Shown: in pieces, positions 25,101 through 31,684 of the stretch | How the letters are laid out: each line of letters starts with the position of its first letter | How positions within the stretch are numbered: position 1 is the first letter of the stretch | Origin: Gemmatimonadota bacterium | GTDB taxonomy: Bacteria > Gemmatimonadota > Gemmatimonadetes > Gemmatimonadales > GWC2-71-9 | Length of the DNA: 35,160 nt | Direction of reading: 5' to 3' | Assembly (NCBI GenBank): GCA_003221005.1 | Contig: QHTZ01000096.1 | Coordinates: forward strand, 1-35,160 | The notes under the pieces: generated by a model | Database searches by the model: none | Seen by the model: the letters and a program-made list of their open reading frames with translations, nothing else | What the model was told of the DNA's origin: nothing | Translations under genes and position numbers: made by a program

Positions 25101-25420
25101 GTCCCGCCCAGCCCAACGTCGACGGCCGCGAGCGCGCCGACCACGCTGCCGTCGCGCGCGCCCGCCGCGCCCTCCACGAGACGACCGAGCGTGTGCGGGT
25201 CCGCGCCCCGCGGAGCACGCCGCGCACCCCACGCCGCGAGGCCTGCGACAAGGGCGATCGCAAGCCACGCGGCGACGACCGCGAGCGGCCGCGGCGCGAG
25301 CCACAGCCCCAGCGCCGCTATCGCCAGGGCCAGCCCCGCCGCCGCGAGCACGAACGCGCTGATGCGCGCGCGGGTGTGCGCCAGGCCGAGCTGCCGCAGC
25401 CGGGCGCCCGTCTGGGTCAC
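22115..25420 (-). CDS. DUF4175-type membrane protein with long coiled coil
   Basis: 1101 aa from GTG 25420, overlapping the DUF4159 stop (GTGA). Two N-terminal membrane helices (about 20-67, SAFVLAAAGLALAIAALGLW and VAAWLAIALVAGLAAWGARR) and a third at about 165-185 (VAAGVIAAAAGAALFVVASP) are followed by Ig-like beta-rich segments (about 200-450). Then comes a very long Gln/Ala/Arg/Glu-rich coiled coil (about 490-1060; AIAQQQAEVEQRAQQLAQAV, QRLRELQEALAKL-like heptads). The C-terminus has DELRDLTPEQRRLVLEYFRR. This is the layout of DUF4175 proteins, which are found with DUF4159, MoxR, DUF58 and von Willebrand genes in cell-envelope clusters. Here only DUF4159 is present. It probably reaches across the periplasm; the role is unknown. 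Confidence 0.9.
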   Translation of the reverse strand: MTQTGARLRQLGLAHTRARISAFVLAAAGLALAIAALGLWLAPRPLAVVAAWLAIALVAGLAAWGARRAPRGADPHTLGRLVEGAAGARDGSVVGALAAVDVGLGGTSAELASFADARAARVVAAVASRVDRSLARETRRRVAAGVIAAAAGAALFVVASPARGRAAFWHPLRTLADARATVLLAVDRDTVRRGEGVTVTIAVPAATRATLWTRAPGEPWRPLPVPLDTSGRGMRRLGPLETDLYVRATSGTRRSAEHTVVVRLPAFLADLELTARYPAYLQRADEQIVAGPDTIPLPAGTAVLTNGAASVPVVHAAWVQSPGGRNAARLGVRGTAFSGGFVPGASGVWRLEVAAGDGSPLEGDAPELHLRVVPDSAPVVFIPVPGRDTTLPLSLRQPVVIDVRDDHGVSRVELVSWRVSRTGKVAEPVRQALDVSGAGDRALLQGELDAERRGLLPGDTLRLRVDAWDNAPRPHEGSSVELALRLLSLEELRAATRAAAREIGATADSLTDAAGAVLQRTSDLAQERSRDAATPDRRPAGAQAGTLPFEASERAAAIAQQQAEVEQRAQQLAQAVAEVARAAQQAGLTDTAFQARLAEVQQLLQRALTPELEQRLRELQEALAKLDPEAMRQALANLAEAQRQLKETLARSQELFRRAAVEGALQSLAADAEDLRRRQAEWNEADARRVDSSATERERALAARTDSLARGIAQAASDLARAAPPPDGGTPLAAPRAAAARAHGAMRRAAGAASERDATAAASAGAAAESALAEIPDALRARRDSLAQAWRRETLDALDRALSETVALAERQRQIAEALHRSEAGPATRSQQASLEEGADAVERQVRAAAGRHALVSPQLERALAFAQRQMRAARERLEEANPNVEAAAALAEESVDALNATAYALAKSRNDVQGGQSGSGFAEMMEQLAHLAQQQGGLNGEVQGLLSFAAATGGEVMDQLRALAAQQRALAEDLERLHGEGASQAAGTLAQEARDLARQLEAGRLDAQTIQRQERLYRRLLDAGRTLTGPEPDEQRERASRPASSDSVHVPALLAPGATGAGARVRYPRWDELRDLTPEQRRLVLEYFRRLNAPSAPASR

Positions 25421-26163
25421 CGGATCGAGCTCACGGCGTATGTGAATAGATTGACGCCCATCCGCAACGCGGCCTCGTGCAGCTCCGGGGGATCGTGGTG
25501 GACGTCGGGGTCCTCCCAGCCGTCACCGAGATCCGTCTGATAGGAATAGTAAACGACCAGCCGGTCCCCCAAAAAGATACCGAATCCTTGCGCGGGCAGC
25601 CCGTCGTGCTCGTGAATCTTGGGGAGGCCTTTGGGGAAGTCGTAGACCACATGGTAGATGGGATGCGCCAGCGGGACCTCCACCAGGGGATGGTCGGGGA
25701 AGACGCGCTGGATCTCGCGTCGGAACGACTGGTCCATGCCGTAGTCGTCGTCGGCGTGCAGGAAGCCTCCCTGCTCGAGATAGCGGCGCAGAATCTTCAC
25801 GTCTTCATCGGAGAAGCGCACGTTGCCGTGTCCCCGCATGAAGAGGTACGGGATGTCCCACAGCTCGGCACTCGCAAGGGTCACCACCCGCTCCCGCTCG
25901 GCGACGGGGAGCGACGTGCGCTGGCGAATGGCGGCGAGGAGGTTGGGGAGGGAGGAGGGACCCGCATACCAGTCGCCGCCGCCGTCGTAATGCAACCTTC
26001 CGATGGTGAGTGATGCTTCGTTCGGTCGGGATGCGGGATGCGAGATGCGGGATACGGGATGCACACCAAGCTCCACGCATCTCGCATCTCGCATCTCGCA
26101 TCCCGGTCTTACGTCGGCGCGCGCCAGCCACAATGTGACCGCGATGACCGCCAGGGGTCTCAT
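25417..26163 (-). CDS. DUF4159 family exported protein
   Basis: 248 aa from ATG 26163, overlapping the rsmI stop (ATGA). The signal peptide is MRPLAVIAVTLWLARA. Residues 19-50 are an odd linker with Cys, Arg and Pro, encoded by a palindromic heptamer array. The DUF4159 domain follows: LTIGRLHYDGGGDWYAGPSS, LWDIPYLFMRGHGNVRFSDE, LRRYLEQGGFLHADDDYGMD (the family signature), FPDHPLVEVPLAHPIYHVVY and a C-terminal ELHEAALRMGVNLFTYAVSS. The fold is likely class I glutamine-amidotransferase-like, but the nucleophile position is replaced by acidic residues, so a binding role is more probable than catalysis (inference). Paired with DUF4175 as usual. Confidence 0.93.
   Translation of the reverse strand: MRPLAVIAVTLWLARADVRPGCEMRDARCVELGVHPVSRISHPASRPNEASLTIGRLHYDGGGDWYAGPSSLPNLLAAIRQRTSLPVAERERVVTLASAELWDIPYLFMRGHGNVRFSDEDVKILRRYLEQGGFLHADDDYGMDQSFRREIQRVFPDHPLVEVPLAHPIYHVVYDFPKGLPKIHEHDGLPAQGFGIFLGDRLVVYYSYQTDLGDGWEDPDVHHDPPELHEAALRMGVNLFTYAVSSIR
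26028..26104. repeat. Palindromic heptamer array inside the DUF4159 gene
   Basis: Left arm, five 7-bp units at 26028-26062: GGGATGC, GGGATGC, GAGATGC, GGGATAC, GGGATGC. Right arm, four units at 26077-26104: GCATCTC three times and GCATCCC. The right arm is the reverse complement of the left word. The loop is 14 nt (26063-26076). It begins 59 nt downstream of the DUF4159 start and encodes the linker after the signal peptide. Confidence 0.93.
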
Positions 26164-26987
26164 AAATCGTTCACGAGCCGATACGCCGTGTTTCTGGTAA
26201 TGCCCGTCTCCGCCGCCAGCCGGTCGGCGACGTCTTTGCGGGTCAATCCCTGGGCCAGGAGGGCGCGGGCCATGGCTTCGGGGTCGGGAGCGGGCTCCTC
26301 GCGCACTGCCCGTCCCGTCCCGGCCACGACGACGGTCACCTCGCCGCGGGGAGGAGCTTCCGCATAGTAACCCGCGAGATCGGTCAGGGTGCCGGCGCGC
26401 GTTTCCTCGAACACCTTGGTCAACTCCCGCGCGACCGCGGCGCGCCGCGCCCCGCCGCACGCCCCCGCCAGATCGGCGAGCAGCTCCGCGGTGCGGTTCG
26501 GCGCCTCGAACAGCACCACGGTCCACTCGCTCTTCGCGACCGTGTCGAGCAGGCGGCGCCGGTCGCCCCCCTTGCGCGGCGGGAACCCGAGGAAGAGATA
26601 GCGATCTGCGGGAAGCCCGGAGACCGCGAGCGCCGCCGCGACCGCCGTCGGTCCGGGAACCGTCACAACCGGGACGTCGCGCTCGCGAGCGGCGGCGACG
26701 AGCGCCGCGCCAGGATCGCTCACCGCCGGCGTGCCGGCGTCGGTCACAAGGGCCACGTCTTTGCCGGTACCGAGCAGATGGAGGATGCGCCGCAGGGCGG
26801 CGTCGCTCGAATGCGCGTGGAAGCTCATCAGCTCGGCGCGCGAGCCGACGTGAGCGAGCACGGTACGGGTGTGGCGGGTGTCCTCGGCCGCAACCGCGAT
26901 CACGCGGCAGAGCGTGGCGGCGGCGCGGGGCGACAGGTCGTCGAGGTTGCCGAGCGGCGTCGCGACGACGTACAGAGTGCCGGACAT
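26160..26987 (-). CDS. rsmI: RsmI, 16S rRNA (cytidine-2'-O)-methyltransferase
   Basis: 275 aa, close to E. coli RsmI (286 aa). It 2'-O-methylates C1402 of 16S rRNA using S-adenosylmethionine. The tetrapyrrole-methylase fold is visible: LYVVATPLGNLDDLSPRAAA at the N-terminus, AAEDTRHTR, VALVTDAGTPAVSDPGAALV, VPVVTVPGPTAVAAALAVSG, YLFLGFPPRKGGDRRRLL, FEAPNRTAELLADL and AAVARELTKVFEETRAGTLT. The C-terminus carries the usual small helix-turn-helix (GLTRKDVADRLAAETGITRN). It starts 1 bp after the upstream stop, and its own stop overlaps the DUF4159 start, so it is inside the operon. Confidence 0.97.
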   Translation of the reverse strand: MSGTLYVVATPLGNLDDLSPRAAATLCRVIAVAAEDTRHTRTVLAHVGSRAELMSFHAHSSDAALRRILHLLGTGKDVALVTDAGTPAVSDPGAALVAAARERDVPVVTVPGPTAVAAALAVSGLPADRYLFLGFPPRKGGDRRRLLDTVAKSEWTVVLFEAPNRTAELLADLAGACGGARRAAVARELTKVFEETRAGTLTDLAGYYAEAPPRGEVTVVVAGTGRAVREEPAPDPEAMARALLAQGLTRKDVADRLAAETGITRNTAYRLVNDL

Positions 26988-26988
26988 C

Positions 26989-28005
26989 TCACCACGCCAC
27001 CTGCCACGGCAGGCCGCCGTAGAAGCCGGCGGACTGGAGCACGTAGCGGTGCTCTTTCGTCGCCTCCTTAAGGATCTTGGGTGCCGTGCCCGGCATCATG
27101 ATCTCGACGCCCTCGAGCAGCTGCAGCGACCAGTCCATGAGCGCGCTCGAGAGCTCCTCCGGCTGCACCACGGCGTCGGGCGTCTCGGCGCCGCGCGGCA
27201 CGCTCAGCACGGCGAGGGCCTTGTGCGTCCCGACGATGCCGGCGCACACCTTCTGCGCGCGCCGCCGTGCCTCACCGGGAAATTCCTTTTCCACCTCATC
27301 CACGATGCGCCAGTACAGCTCGCGGTACGTGTTGATGAGCGCGTTCGGCGCCTGCGCGGGCAGCTCCGCGACCGGCGGGAACACGACGACCGAGAGCGCG
27401 GGGAACCTGCCGTCGGCGCCGCGCTGAAACTGCACCTCCAGGAACTTCGCGACCGCCACGTCCTCCGGCTTGTCGCAGAAGTAGCCGCCCGCGAAGCGTC
27501 CCGCGTCGAACCGCAGGTACGACACGCGGCCGGCCGAGATCAGCTCGACGACGCCCGTCACCTGCTCCTGCTTCAGCACCGGGAAGAACGCCCCCGGCTG
27601 GTCGGGGTCGAGGACGCGGGGCTGCACCGGGACGGCGCAGGAGTGGTACATCCACGCGAGCTGCTCCATCGGCGCCGCGCAGTAGGCGACCTCCCCGCGC
27701 TCGACCTCGGCGCGCATCCGCTTCAGGGCCTCGGTGATCGTGGTGACTTGGCGGCCGGAGGTGTGCAGCGACGCCGCGTTCACCGCCTCCCCCTTGCGGA
27801 AGAACATCAGCAGGCACTCGTCCGGCAGGTACGCGGTGAGGTAGCCATCCACGCGCCCGTCACGGTCGCGCTTGGCGAAGGCCAGCAGATTGTCCAGATG
27901 GATGAAGGCCAGCCGCGTGCGATGAATGAGCCGATTCACCTGCGGGAACGTGAGCTCCGCCAGGCGAATCGGCGAGTTCATCAGGCGAGCAGTGCTCGCG
28001 CGCAT
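26989..28005 (-). CDS. Conserved-looking protein of unknown function
   Basis: 338 aa, no signal peptide or membrane helix, so cytoplasmic. I do not recognise the family. Visible features: an N-terminal helical region (ELTFPQVNRLIHRTRLAFIH), YLTAYLPDECLLMFFRKGEA, and TITEALKRMRAEVERGEVAY. A segment at about 150-185 (VTGVVELISAGRVSYLRFDA followed by GRFAGGYF) has the look of a PATAN/DUF4388-type beta module. A helical stretch (YRELYWRIVDEVEKEFPGEA) with two Cys nearby and a C-terminal APKILKEATKEHRYVLQSAG follow. GGAGGG lies just before ATG 28005 (spacing is short, so the in-frame ATG at residue 9 is an alternative start). It follows trxA by 18 bp and precedes rsmI by 1 bp. Confidence 0.8.
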   Translation of the reverse strand: MRASTARLMNSPIRLAELTFPQVNRLIHRTRLAFIHLDNLLAFAKRDRDGRVDGYLTAYLPDECLLMFFRKGEAVNAASLHTSGRQVTTITEALKRMRAEVERGEVAYCAAPMEQLAWMYHSCAVPVQPRVLDPDQPGAFFPVLKQEQVTGVVELISAGRVSYLRFDAGRFAGGYFCDKPEDVAVAKFLEVQFQRGADGRFPALSVVVFPPVAELPAQAPNALINTYRELYWRIVDEVEKEFPGEARRRAQKVCAGIVGTHKALAVLSVPRGAETPDAVVQPEELSSALMDWSLQLLEGVEIMMPGTAPKILKEATKEHRYVLQSAGFYGGLPWQVAW

Positions 28006-28023
28006 GACCCTCCGGGGAGGAGG

Positions 28024-28356
28024 CTACGACAGATGTTGTTGAATCTTCTGGTCGAACACCGTCTTGGGGTACGCGCCCACCAGAGTGTCCACGTGGTGGC
28101 CGTCCCTGAAGAATAGAATACTCGGAATCGAGCGAACGTTAAAGCGCATCGCCGTGCGCTGGTTGGCGTCGACGTCCACCTTGGTCACCTTAACCTTGCC
28201 GTCGTACTCCCCCGCGATCTGCTCCATGATGGGCGCCACCATGTGGCACGGGCCGCACCAGGTGGCCCAGAAGTCCACGATGACGAGCCCTTTGTGTTGC
28301 TCGATCTCCTGCCCGAATGTGGCGTCAGTGACCGCCACGAGATGCGTTGCTGCCAT
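28024..28356 (-). CDS. trxA: Thioredoxin
   Basis: 110 aa from ATG 28356 (GAGGAGGAG 8 nt upstream; the frame is open to 28383, but without such a site). Active site DFWATWCGPC with C34/C37; TrxA reduces disulfides in cytoplasmic proteins. The fold elements are complete: VTDATFGQEI, VKVTKVDVDANQRTAMRFNV, cis-Pro segment VRSIPSILFF and a final amphipathic helix ending QQHLS. It is the first gene of the long minus-strand operon and is divergent from the methylmalonyl-CoA epimerase gene (41 bp between starts). Confidence 0.96.
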   Translation of the reverse strand: MAATHLVAVTDATFGQEIEQHKGLVIVDFWATWCGPCHMVAPIMEQIAGEYDGKVKVTKVDVDANQRTAMRFNVRSIPSILFFRDGHHVDTLVGAYPKTVFDQKIQQHLS

Positions 28357-28364
28357 ACCCTGCA

Positions 28365-28373
28365 CTCCTCCTC
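28365..28373 (-). promoter_or_regulatory. Strong ribosome binding site deciding the thioredoxin start
   Basis: GAGGAGGAG on the minus strand, 8 nt before ATG 28356. Confidence 0.8.
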
Positions 28374-28397
28374 GAGTAATCATTATGTTGCCTGCCT

Positions 28398-28796
28398 ATG
28401 CCCGACGCACCTGCCCGTGTTGCTCACGTCGGCATCGCCGTGCCGAGCATCGCGGCCGCCCTGCCCTTCTATCGCGACATCCTGGGGGTCGCTCCGGGAA
28501 CCCCTGAGACCGCCGACGGCGCCACGATCGTCAGCCTGCCGCTGGGGGACGTGCGCGTCGAGCTGCTCGAGCCGCTCCAGGCGGACGGCCCCGTCGCGCA
28601 GTTCCTGGCCCGGCGTGGGCCCGGGATCCACCACATCTGCTATCGCGTGCCGGACCTCGACCAGGCGCTCGCACGCTGCCGGGCGGCGGGATACCAGCTG
28701 GTGGACGACCGGCCGCGCCGTGGCGCCGGGGGGCGACGCATCGCGTTCCTGCATCCCAAAGCGACCGCCGGCATCCTGCTCGAGCTGACGGAGTAG
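28398..28796 (+). CDS. mce: Methylmalonyl-CoA epimerase (VOC family)
   Basis: 132 aa. It interconverts (2R)- and (2S)-methylmalonyl-CoA in propionate or branched-chain degradation, in the cytoplasm. The VOC (vicinal oxygen chelate) fold is shown by RVAHVGIAVPSIAAALPFYR, DVRVELLEPLQADGPVAQFL, GPGIHHICYRVPDLDQALAR and the C-terminal IAFLHPKATAGILLELTE. Candidate metal ligands are H10, E (VELLEP), H (GIHHICY) and E (LLELTE). The length matches the family (about 130-150 aa). It is divergent from thioredoxin and convergent with the lipoprotein gene that follows. A methylmalonyl-CoA mutase is not in the window. Confidence 0.93.
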   Translation: MPDAPARVAHVGIAVPSIAAALPFYRDILGVAPGTPETADGATIVSLPLGDVRVELLEPLQADGPVAQFLARRGPGIHHICYRVPDLDQALARCRAAGYQLVDDRPRRGAGGRRIAFLHPKATAGILLELTE

Positions 28797-28809
28797 GTAA
28801 CGCGCCGGC

Positions 28810-29277
28810 TCAGGGCGCGGTTCCTCGCCCGGGAGCGCCGCACCCCACCGCGGGATTGGGGAGGCTTTCGAGATGCACGTCGTAGATGAGCCAACCGCCC
28901 CTGCCCGTGCGCACGACGTCGATGGGCGTGACCACGTTGCAGCGCTCGCGCTGCAGCTCGACGCGAAACGTGCGCCGGTCGTCATGGCCGACGATCGGGA
29001 GCGGCCCCTCGACGATGCGGAATCCGTTGTTGGCGAGGTAGATCTGGAGCACCGTGGTGCGCTTGCGCAGGACTTCGGGCTTCATGTGCTCCGCAGCCGA
29101 GCCGCGCTGGTCGCCCCACAGCTCGCCGATGCGTTGCACGTCCTTCGCCTTGACGGCGCCGAGGAACTGCTCGACGACCTGGTTCATCGATTGCGGTGCG
29201 GTCGCCGCGGGCCGCGATCCGCAGCCCAGGCCGCCCAGCGCCGCCAGCACGGCCAGTCGTCGCATCACGAGCACCAT
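28810..29277 (-). CDS. Putative lipoprotein, DUF4878/SnoaL-like
   Basis: 155 aa. The N-terminus MVLVMRRLAVLAALGGLGCG has a lipobox (GLGC). An NTF2/SnoaL-like small domain follows: MNQVVEQFLGAVKAKDVQRI, GELWGDQRGSAAEHM, RKRTTVLQIYLANNGFRIVE, and strands with VELQRERCNVVTPIDVVRTG and GGWLIYDVHLES. The tail has Pro and Cys residues (NPAVGCGAPG). The alternative start at 29265 (MRRLAVLA) would also keep the signal. The product is probably an outer- or inner-membrane lipoprotein that binds something small; the ligand is unknown. It is divergent from pdxJ with 35 bp between starts. Confidence 0.82.
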   Translation of the reverse strand: MVLVMRRLAVLAALGGLGCGSRPAATAPQSMNQVVEQFLGAVKAKDVQRIGELWGDQRGSAAEHMKPEVLRKRTTVLQIYLANNGFRIVEGPLPIVGHDDRRTFRVELQRERCNVVTPIDVVRTGRGGWLIYDVHLESLPNPAVGCGAPGRGTAP

Positions 29278-29312
29278 CCCGCAGTGACGAAGTGACCCGA
29301 AGGTAAGGGCGC

Positions 29313-30035
29313 ATGCGGCTGTACGTCAACATTGATCACATCGCGACGCTGCGCGAAGCGCGCAAGACCGACGAGCCCGACCCAGTGCGCGCGGCGGAAG
29401 CGTGCGAGCGCGGGGGCGCCGACGGCATCACCGTGCATCTGCGCGAAGACCGGCGGCACATCCAGGACGCCGACGTGCGCGCGCTGCGCCGCTCGGTGCG
29501 CACGGTGTTGAACCTCGAGCTGGGCGCCCACGATGAGATCGTGCGCATCGCGTGCCGCGTGCGGCCGTTCCAGGCGACCCTCGTCCCCGAGCGGCGCCAG
29601 GAGATCACGACGGAGGGCGGCCTCGCCCTCAAGCGGCGCGACACCCGAGTCCGAGAGGCGACCGCGCGGCTCGCGCGCGCGGGAATCCGCGTGAGTCTGT
29701 TCATCGACCCCGACCTCCAGGTGATCGAGCGGGCCGCCGAGCTGGGCGCGACGGCGGTCGAGCTGCACACCGGCCGCTACGCCCACACCTGGCGGACCGG
29801 CGACGCGGCGCTGCGCCAGCTGCGGCGTGCCGCGGCGCACGCGAAGCGGTGCGGTCTGGCGGTGCACGCCGGCCACGGCCTCACCTACCAGAACGTGCAG
29901 CCGGTCGCGGCCATCCCGGAGATCGAGGAGCTCAACATCGGCCACACGATCGTCAGCAACGCGGTCTTCTGGGGGCTCGAGGAAGCGGTGCGCCGGATGC
30001 GGAAACTCGTGGATGAAGCGCGGCTGATGTCTTAA
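29313..30035 (+). CDS. pdxJ: PdxJ, pyridoxine 5'-phosphate synthase
   Basis: 240 aa, as E. coli PdxJ (243 aa). It condenses 1-deoxy-D-xylulose 5-phosphate with 3-amino-2-oxopropyl phosphate to make pyridoxine 5'-phosphate in the DXP-dependent B6 pathway. The (beta/alpha)8 signature is visible: [34 protein letters not shown] with H42 as the likely general base, [46 protein letters not shown] and [20 protein letters not shown]. It is the first gene of a run of plus-strand genes. Confidence 0.98.
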   Translation: MRLYVNIDHIATLREARKTDEPDPVRAAEACERGGADGITVHLREDRRHIQDADVRALRRSVRTVLNLELGAHDEIVRIACRVRPFQATLVPERRQEITTEGGLALKRRDTRVREATARLARAGIRVSLFIDPDLQVIERAAELGATAVELHTGRYAHTWRTGDAALRQLRRAAAHAKRCGLAVHAGHGLTYQNVQPVAAIPEIEELNIGHTIVSNAVFWGLEEAVRRMRKLVDEARLMS

Positions 30036-30048
30036 GTTTGAGGCCGCT

Positions 30049-31677
30049 ATGACCCAGCCCGGCAAACCGTTGGGAATGTCGGACTTCTTCGGCCTCGAGG
30101 CGGGGGAGTACCTCGAGCGCCTGGACGCCATCCTCGGGAAGCCGGAGCCCGGCGCCGAAGAGTTCGCGCGCCTGACGCGCGCGTTGCGCGGCAGCGCGCT
30201 CATGGCGAACCAGGCCGCGATCGCGCGCGCCGCCGCGGGGCTCGAGGCGCTGGCGCGCGCCGTGCGCGAAGGACGGCGCGCCTGGGACGCCGCCACGAAG
30301 CAGCTCGCGGTGCGCGCCGTGGACGACCTCAAAGTCCTGGTGCGTCGCGCGGCAACCTGGACCGATGCGGACACCGCCAAGGCGACGGCGCTCGGCGCGG
30401 AGCTCGAGCGGCTCGCGGGCCGTCCCTCGGGCGGCGTACGGTCGGGCGAAGCGCTGGGGCTCGACGCCGGCGCTCGCGCATTCGTGGCGCGAGAAGGGGC
30501 CGCGATTGCGAGCGCGCTCGATCGCGCGGCGCAGGCGCTGCGCACGAATCCCCTCGCCCACGATCCGCTCCAGCACGTGCTTCGCGCCCTCCAGCCGCTG
30601 CGCGGACTCGCGGCGCTGAACGACCTGCCGCCCCTCCCCGATCTGCTGGAAGGGATCGAGCGCGCCATCGGTGAGCTCGAGCGGCCCGGGTCCAACCCGC
30701 CCGCGAGCGTCGGCGAGCTGTTTCAGGCCGCCGCCACCGCGATCGCGCGCGCGGCGCGCGAGGTGGCCGAGCAGGGACGGCCCAACCCGGAAGGGGCCGA
30801 GTTCCAGAAGTTCGCCGGCCTCGCCGTCCAGTTCATGGAGAGCGAGCCCGACATCGTCGGCGTCGCGGCACTCTACTACAACGACGGGGGTCCGCAGGTC
30901 GTGCAGCGCGGCGTCGCCGCTGCGCGCCCGGCGGCGCTCGGCCGCCTCGAGCTCGTGAGCCACGGCGAGCACCTGCGCCAGGCTGCGGACTCGCTCGAGC
31001 GCGCCCCCAGCCCCACCCAGCGGGAGCTGCGGGCGCACACCCTCGCGGGGACGTTCCGCGCGCTCGCCAACGCCGGTGGCGGCGCCCTCGCCGAGCGGGT
31101 GGCGCGGTTCGCGCTGGTCGCGCGGGATGTGGTCACGAGCGGCGCCGCGGTGCGTGCGACCCAGGCGTTCGCGAGCCTGCTGCGGCAGGCCGGGGACCTA
31201 CTCGCCCGTTCGGGTGGGGGCATCGCCGAAGCGAACCTCGCGGAGGAGCTCGACGGGCTCATCGTCAGCCTCCGCGGGCTCCTGGCGCGCGCGTCGGGCG
31301 CGTCGGTCGTGCCGATCGAGGCGCTCGCCCCGCAAGAGACAGTCCCGGTGTCCCCGGACCTCACGGGCTCATGGACCGTCTATCAGCGCCTCGTCGGGGC
31401 CGGCGTCGGGCCCGCCTCGCTGGACGAGCTGCTGCGCGCGCCGTCGCTCGACACGGCCCGACCCGCGGCCGCGCCGGCGGCATGGCTCCGGGCGGCTCCT
31501 GTGGACGCCGGGGCGGCTCCCGTGGACATCCGCAGTCTGCTGTACCGCGGCGAGCGCGCGCTGGCGCGCGCCCAGGAGCTGCGCGGCCAGGCGAAGCAGG
31601 CGTCCGGCGATGCGCTCCGCACCCTCGTCGACGAAGTCTGCGACCTCGTTGCCCTCGCCCTCGAGCCCGATTCCTAG
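30049..31677 (+). CDS. Protein with three HPt-like modules, only the third keeping the His
   Basis: 542 aa, almost all helical, no membrane segment. Three regions have the HPt helix pattern around a His-containing motif, spaced about 138 and 148 residues. Module 1: TRALRGSALM, with R44 at the His position. Module 2: LQPLRGLAAL (Q182). Module 3: RAHTLAGTFRALA, with H330 present. HPt domains pass phosphoryl groups from response regulators; modules 1 and 2 look degenerate, and only the third could be a phosphotransfer site. CheA- or hybrid-kinase-type HPt proteins usually have one or a few such domains fused to a kinase, which is missing here. A C-terminal Pro/Ala-rich part (about 430-500) may be a linker. 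Function is inferred only. Confidence 0.8.
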   Translation: MTQPGKPLGMSDFFGLEAGEYLERLDAILGKPEPGAEEFARLTRALRGSALMANQAAIARAAAGLEALARAVREGRRAWDAATKQLAVRAVDDLKVLVRRAATWTDADTAKATALGAELERLAGRPSGGVRSGEALGLDAGARAFVAREGAAIASALDRAAQALRTNPLAHDPLQHVLRALQPLRGLAALNDLPPLPDLLEGIERAIGELERPGSNPPASVGELFQAAATAIARAAREVAEQGRPNPEGAEFQKFAGLAVQFMESEPDIVGVAALYYNDGGPQVVQRGVAAARPAALGRLELVSHGEHLRQAADSLERAPSPTQRELRAHTLAGTFRALANAGGGALAERVARFALVARDVVTSGAAVRATQAFASLLRQAGDLLARSGGGIAEANLAEELDGLIVSLRGLLARASGASVVPIEALAPQETVPVSPDLTGSWTVYQRLVGAGVGPASLDELLRAPSLDTARPAAAPAAWLRAAPVDAGAAPVDIRSLLYRGERALARAQELRGQAKQASGDALRTLVDEVCDLVALALEPDS

Positions 31678-31684
31678 CGGACGC

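Noticed and set aside
26028..26104. CRISPR-like array
   Set aside because: Units are 7 bp with no spacers, arranged as a palindrome, and no cas genes are present.
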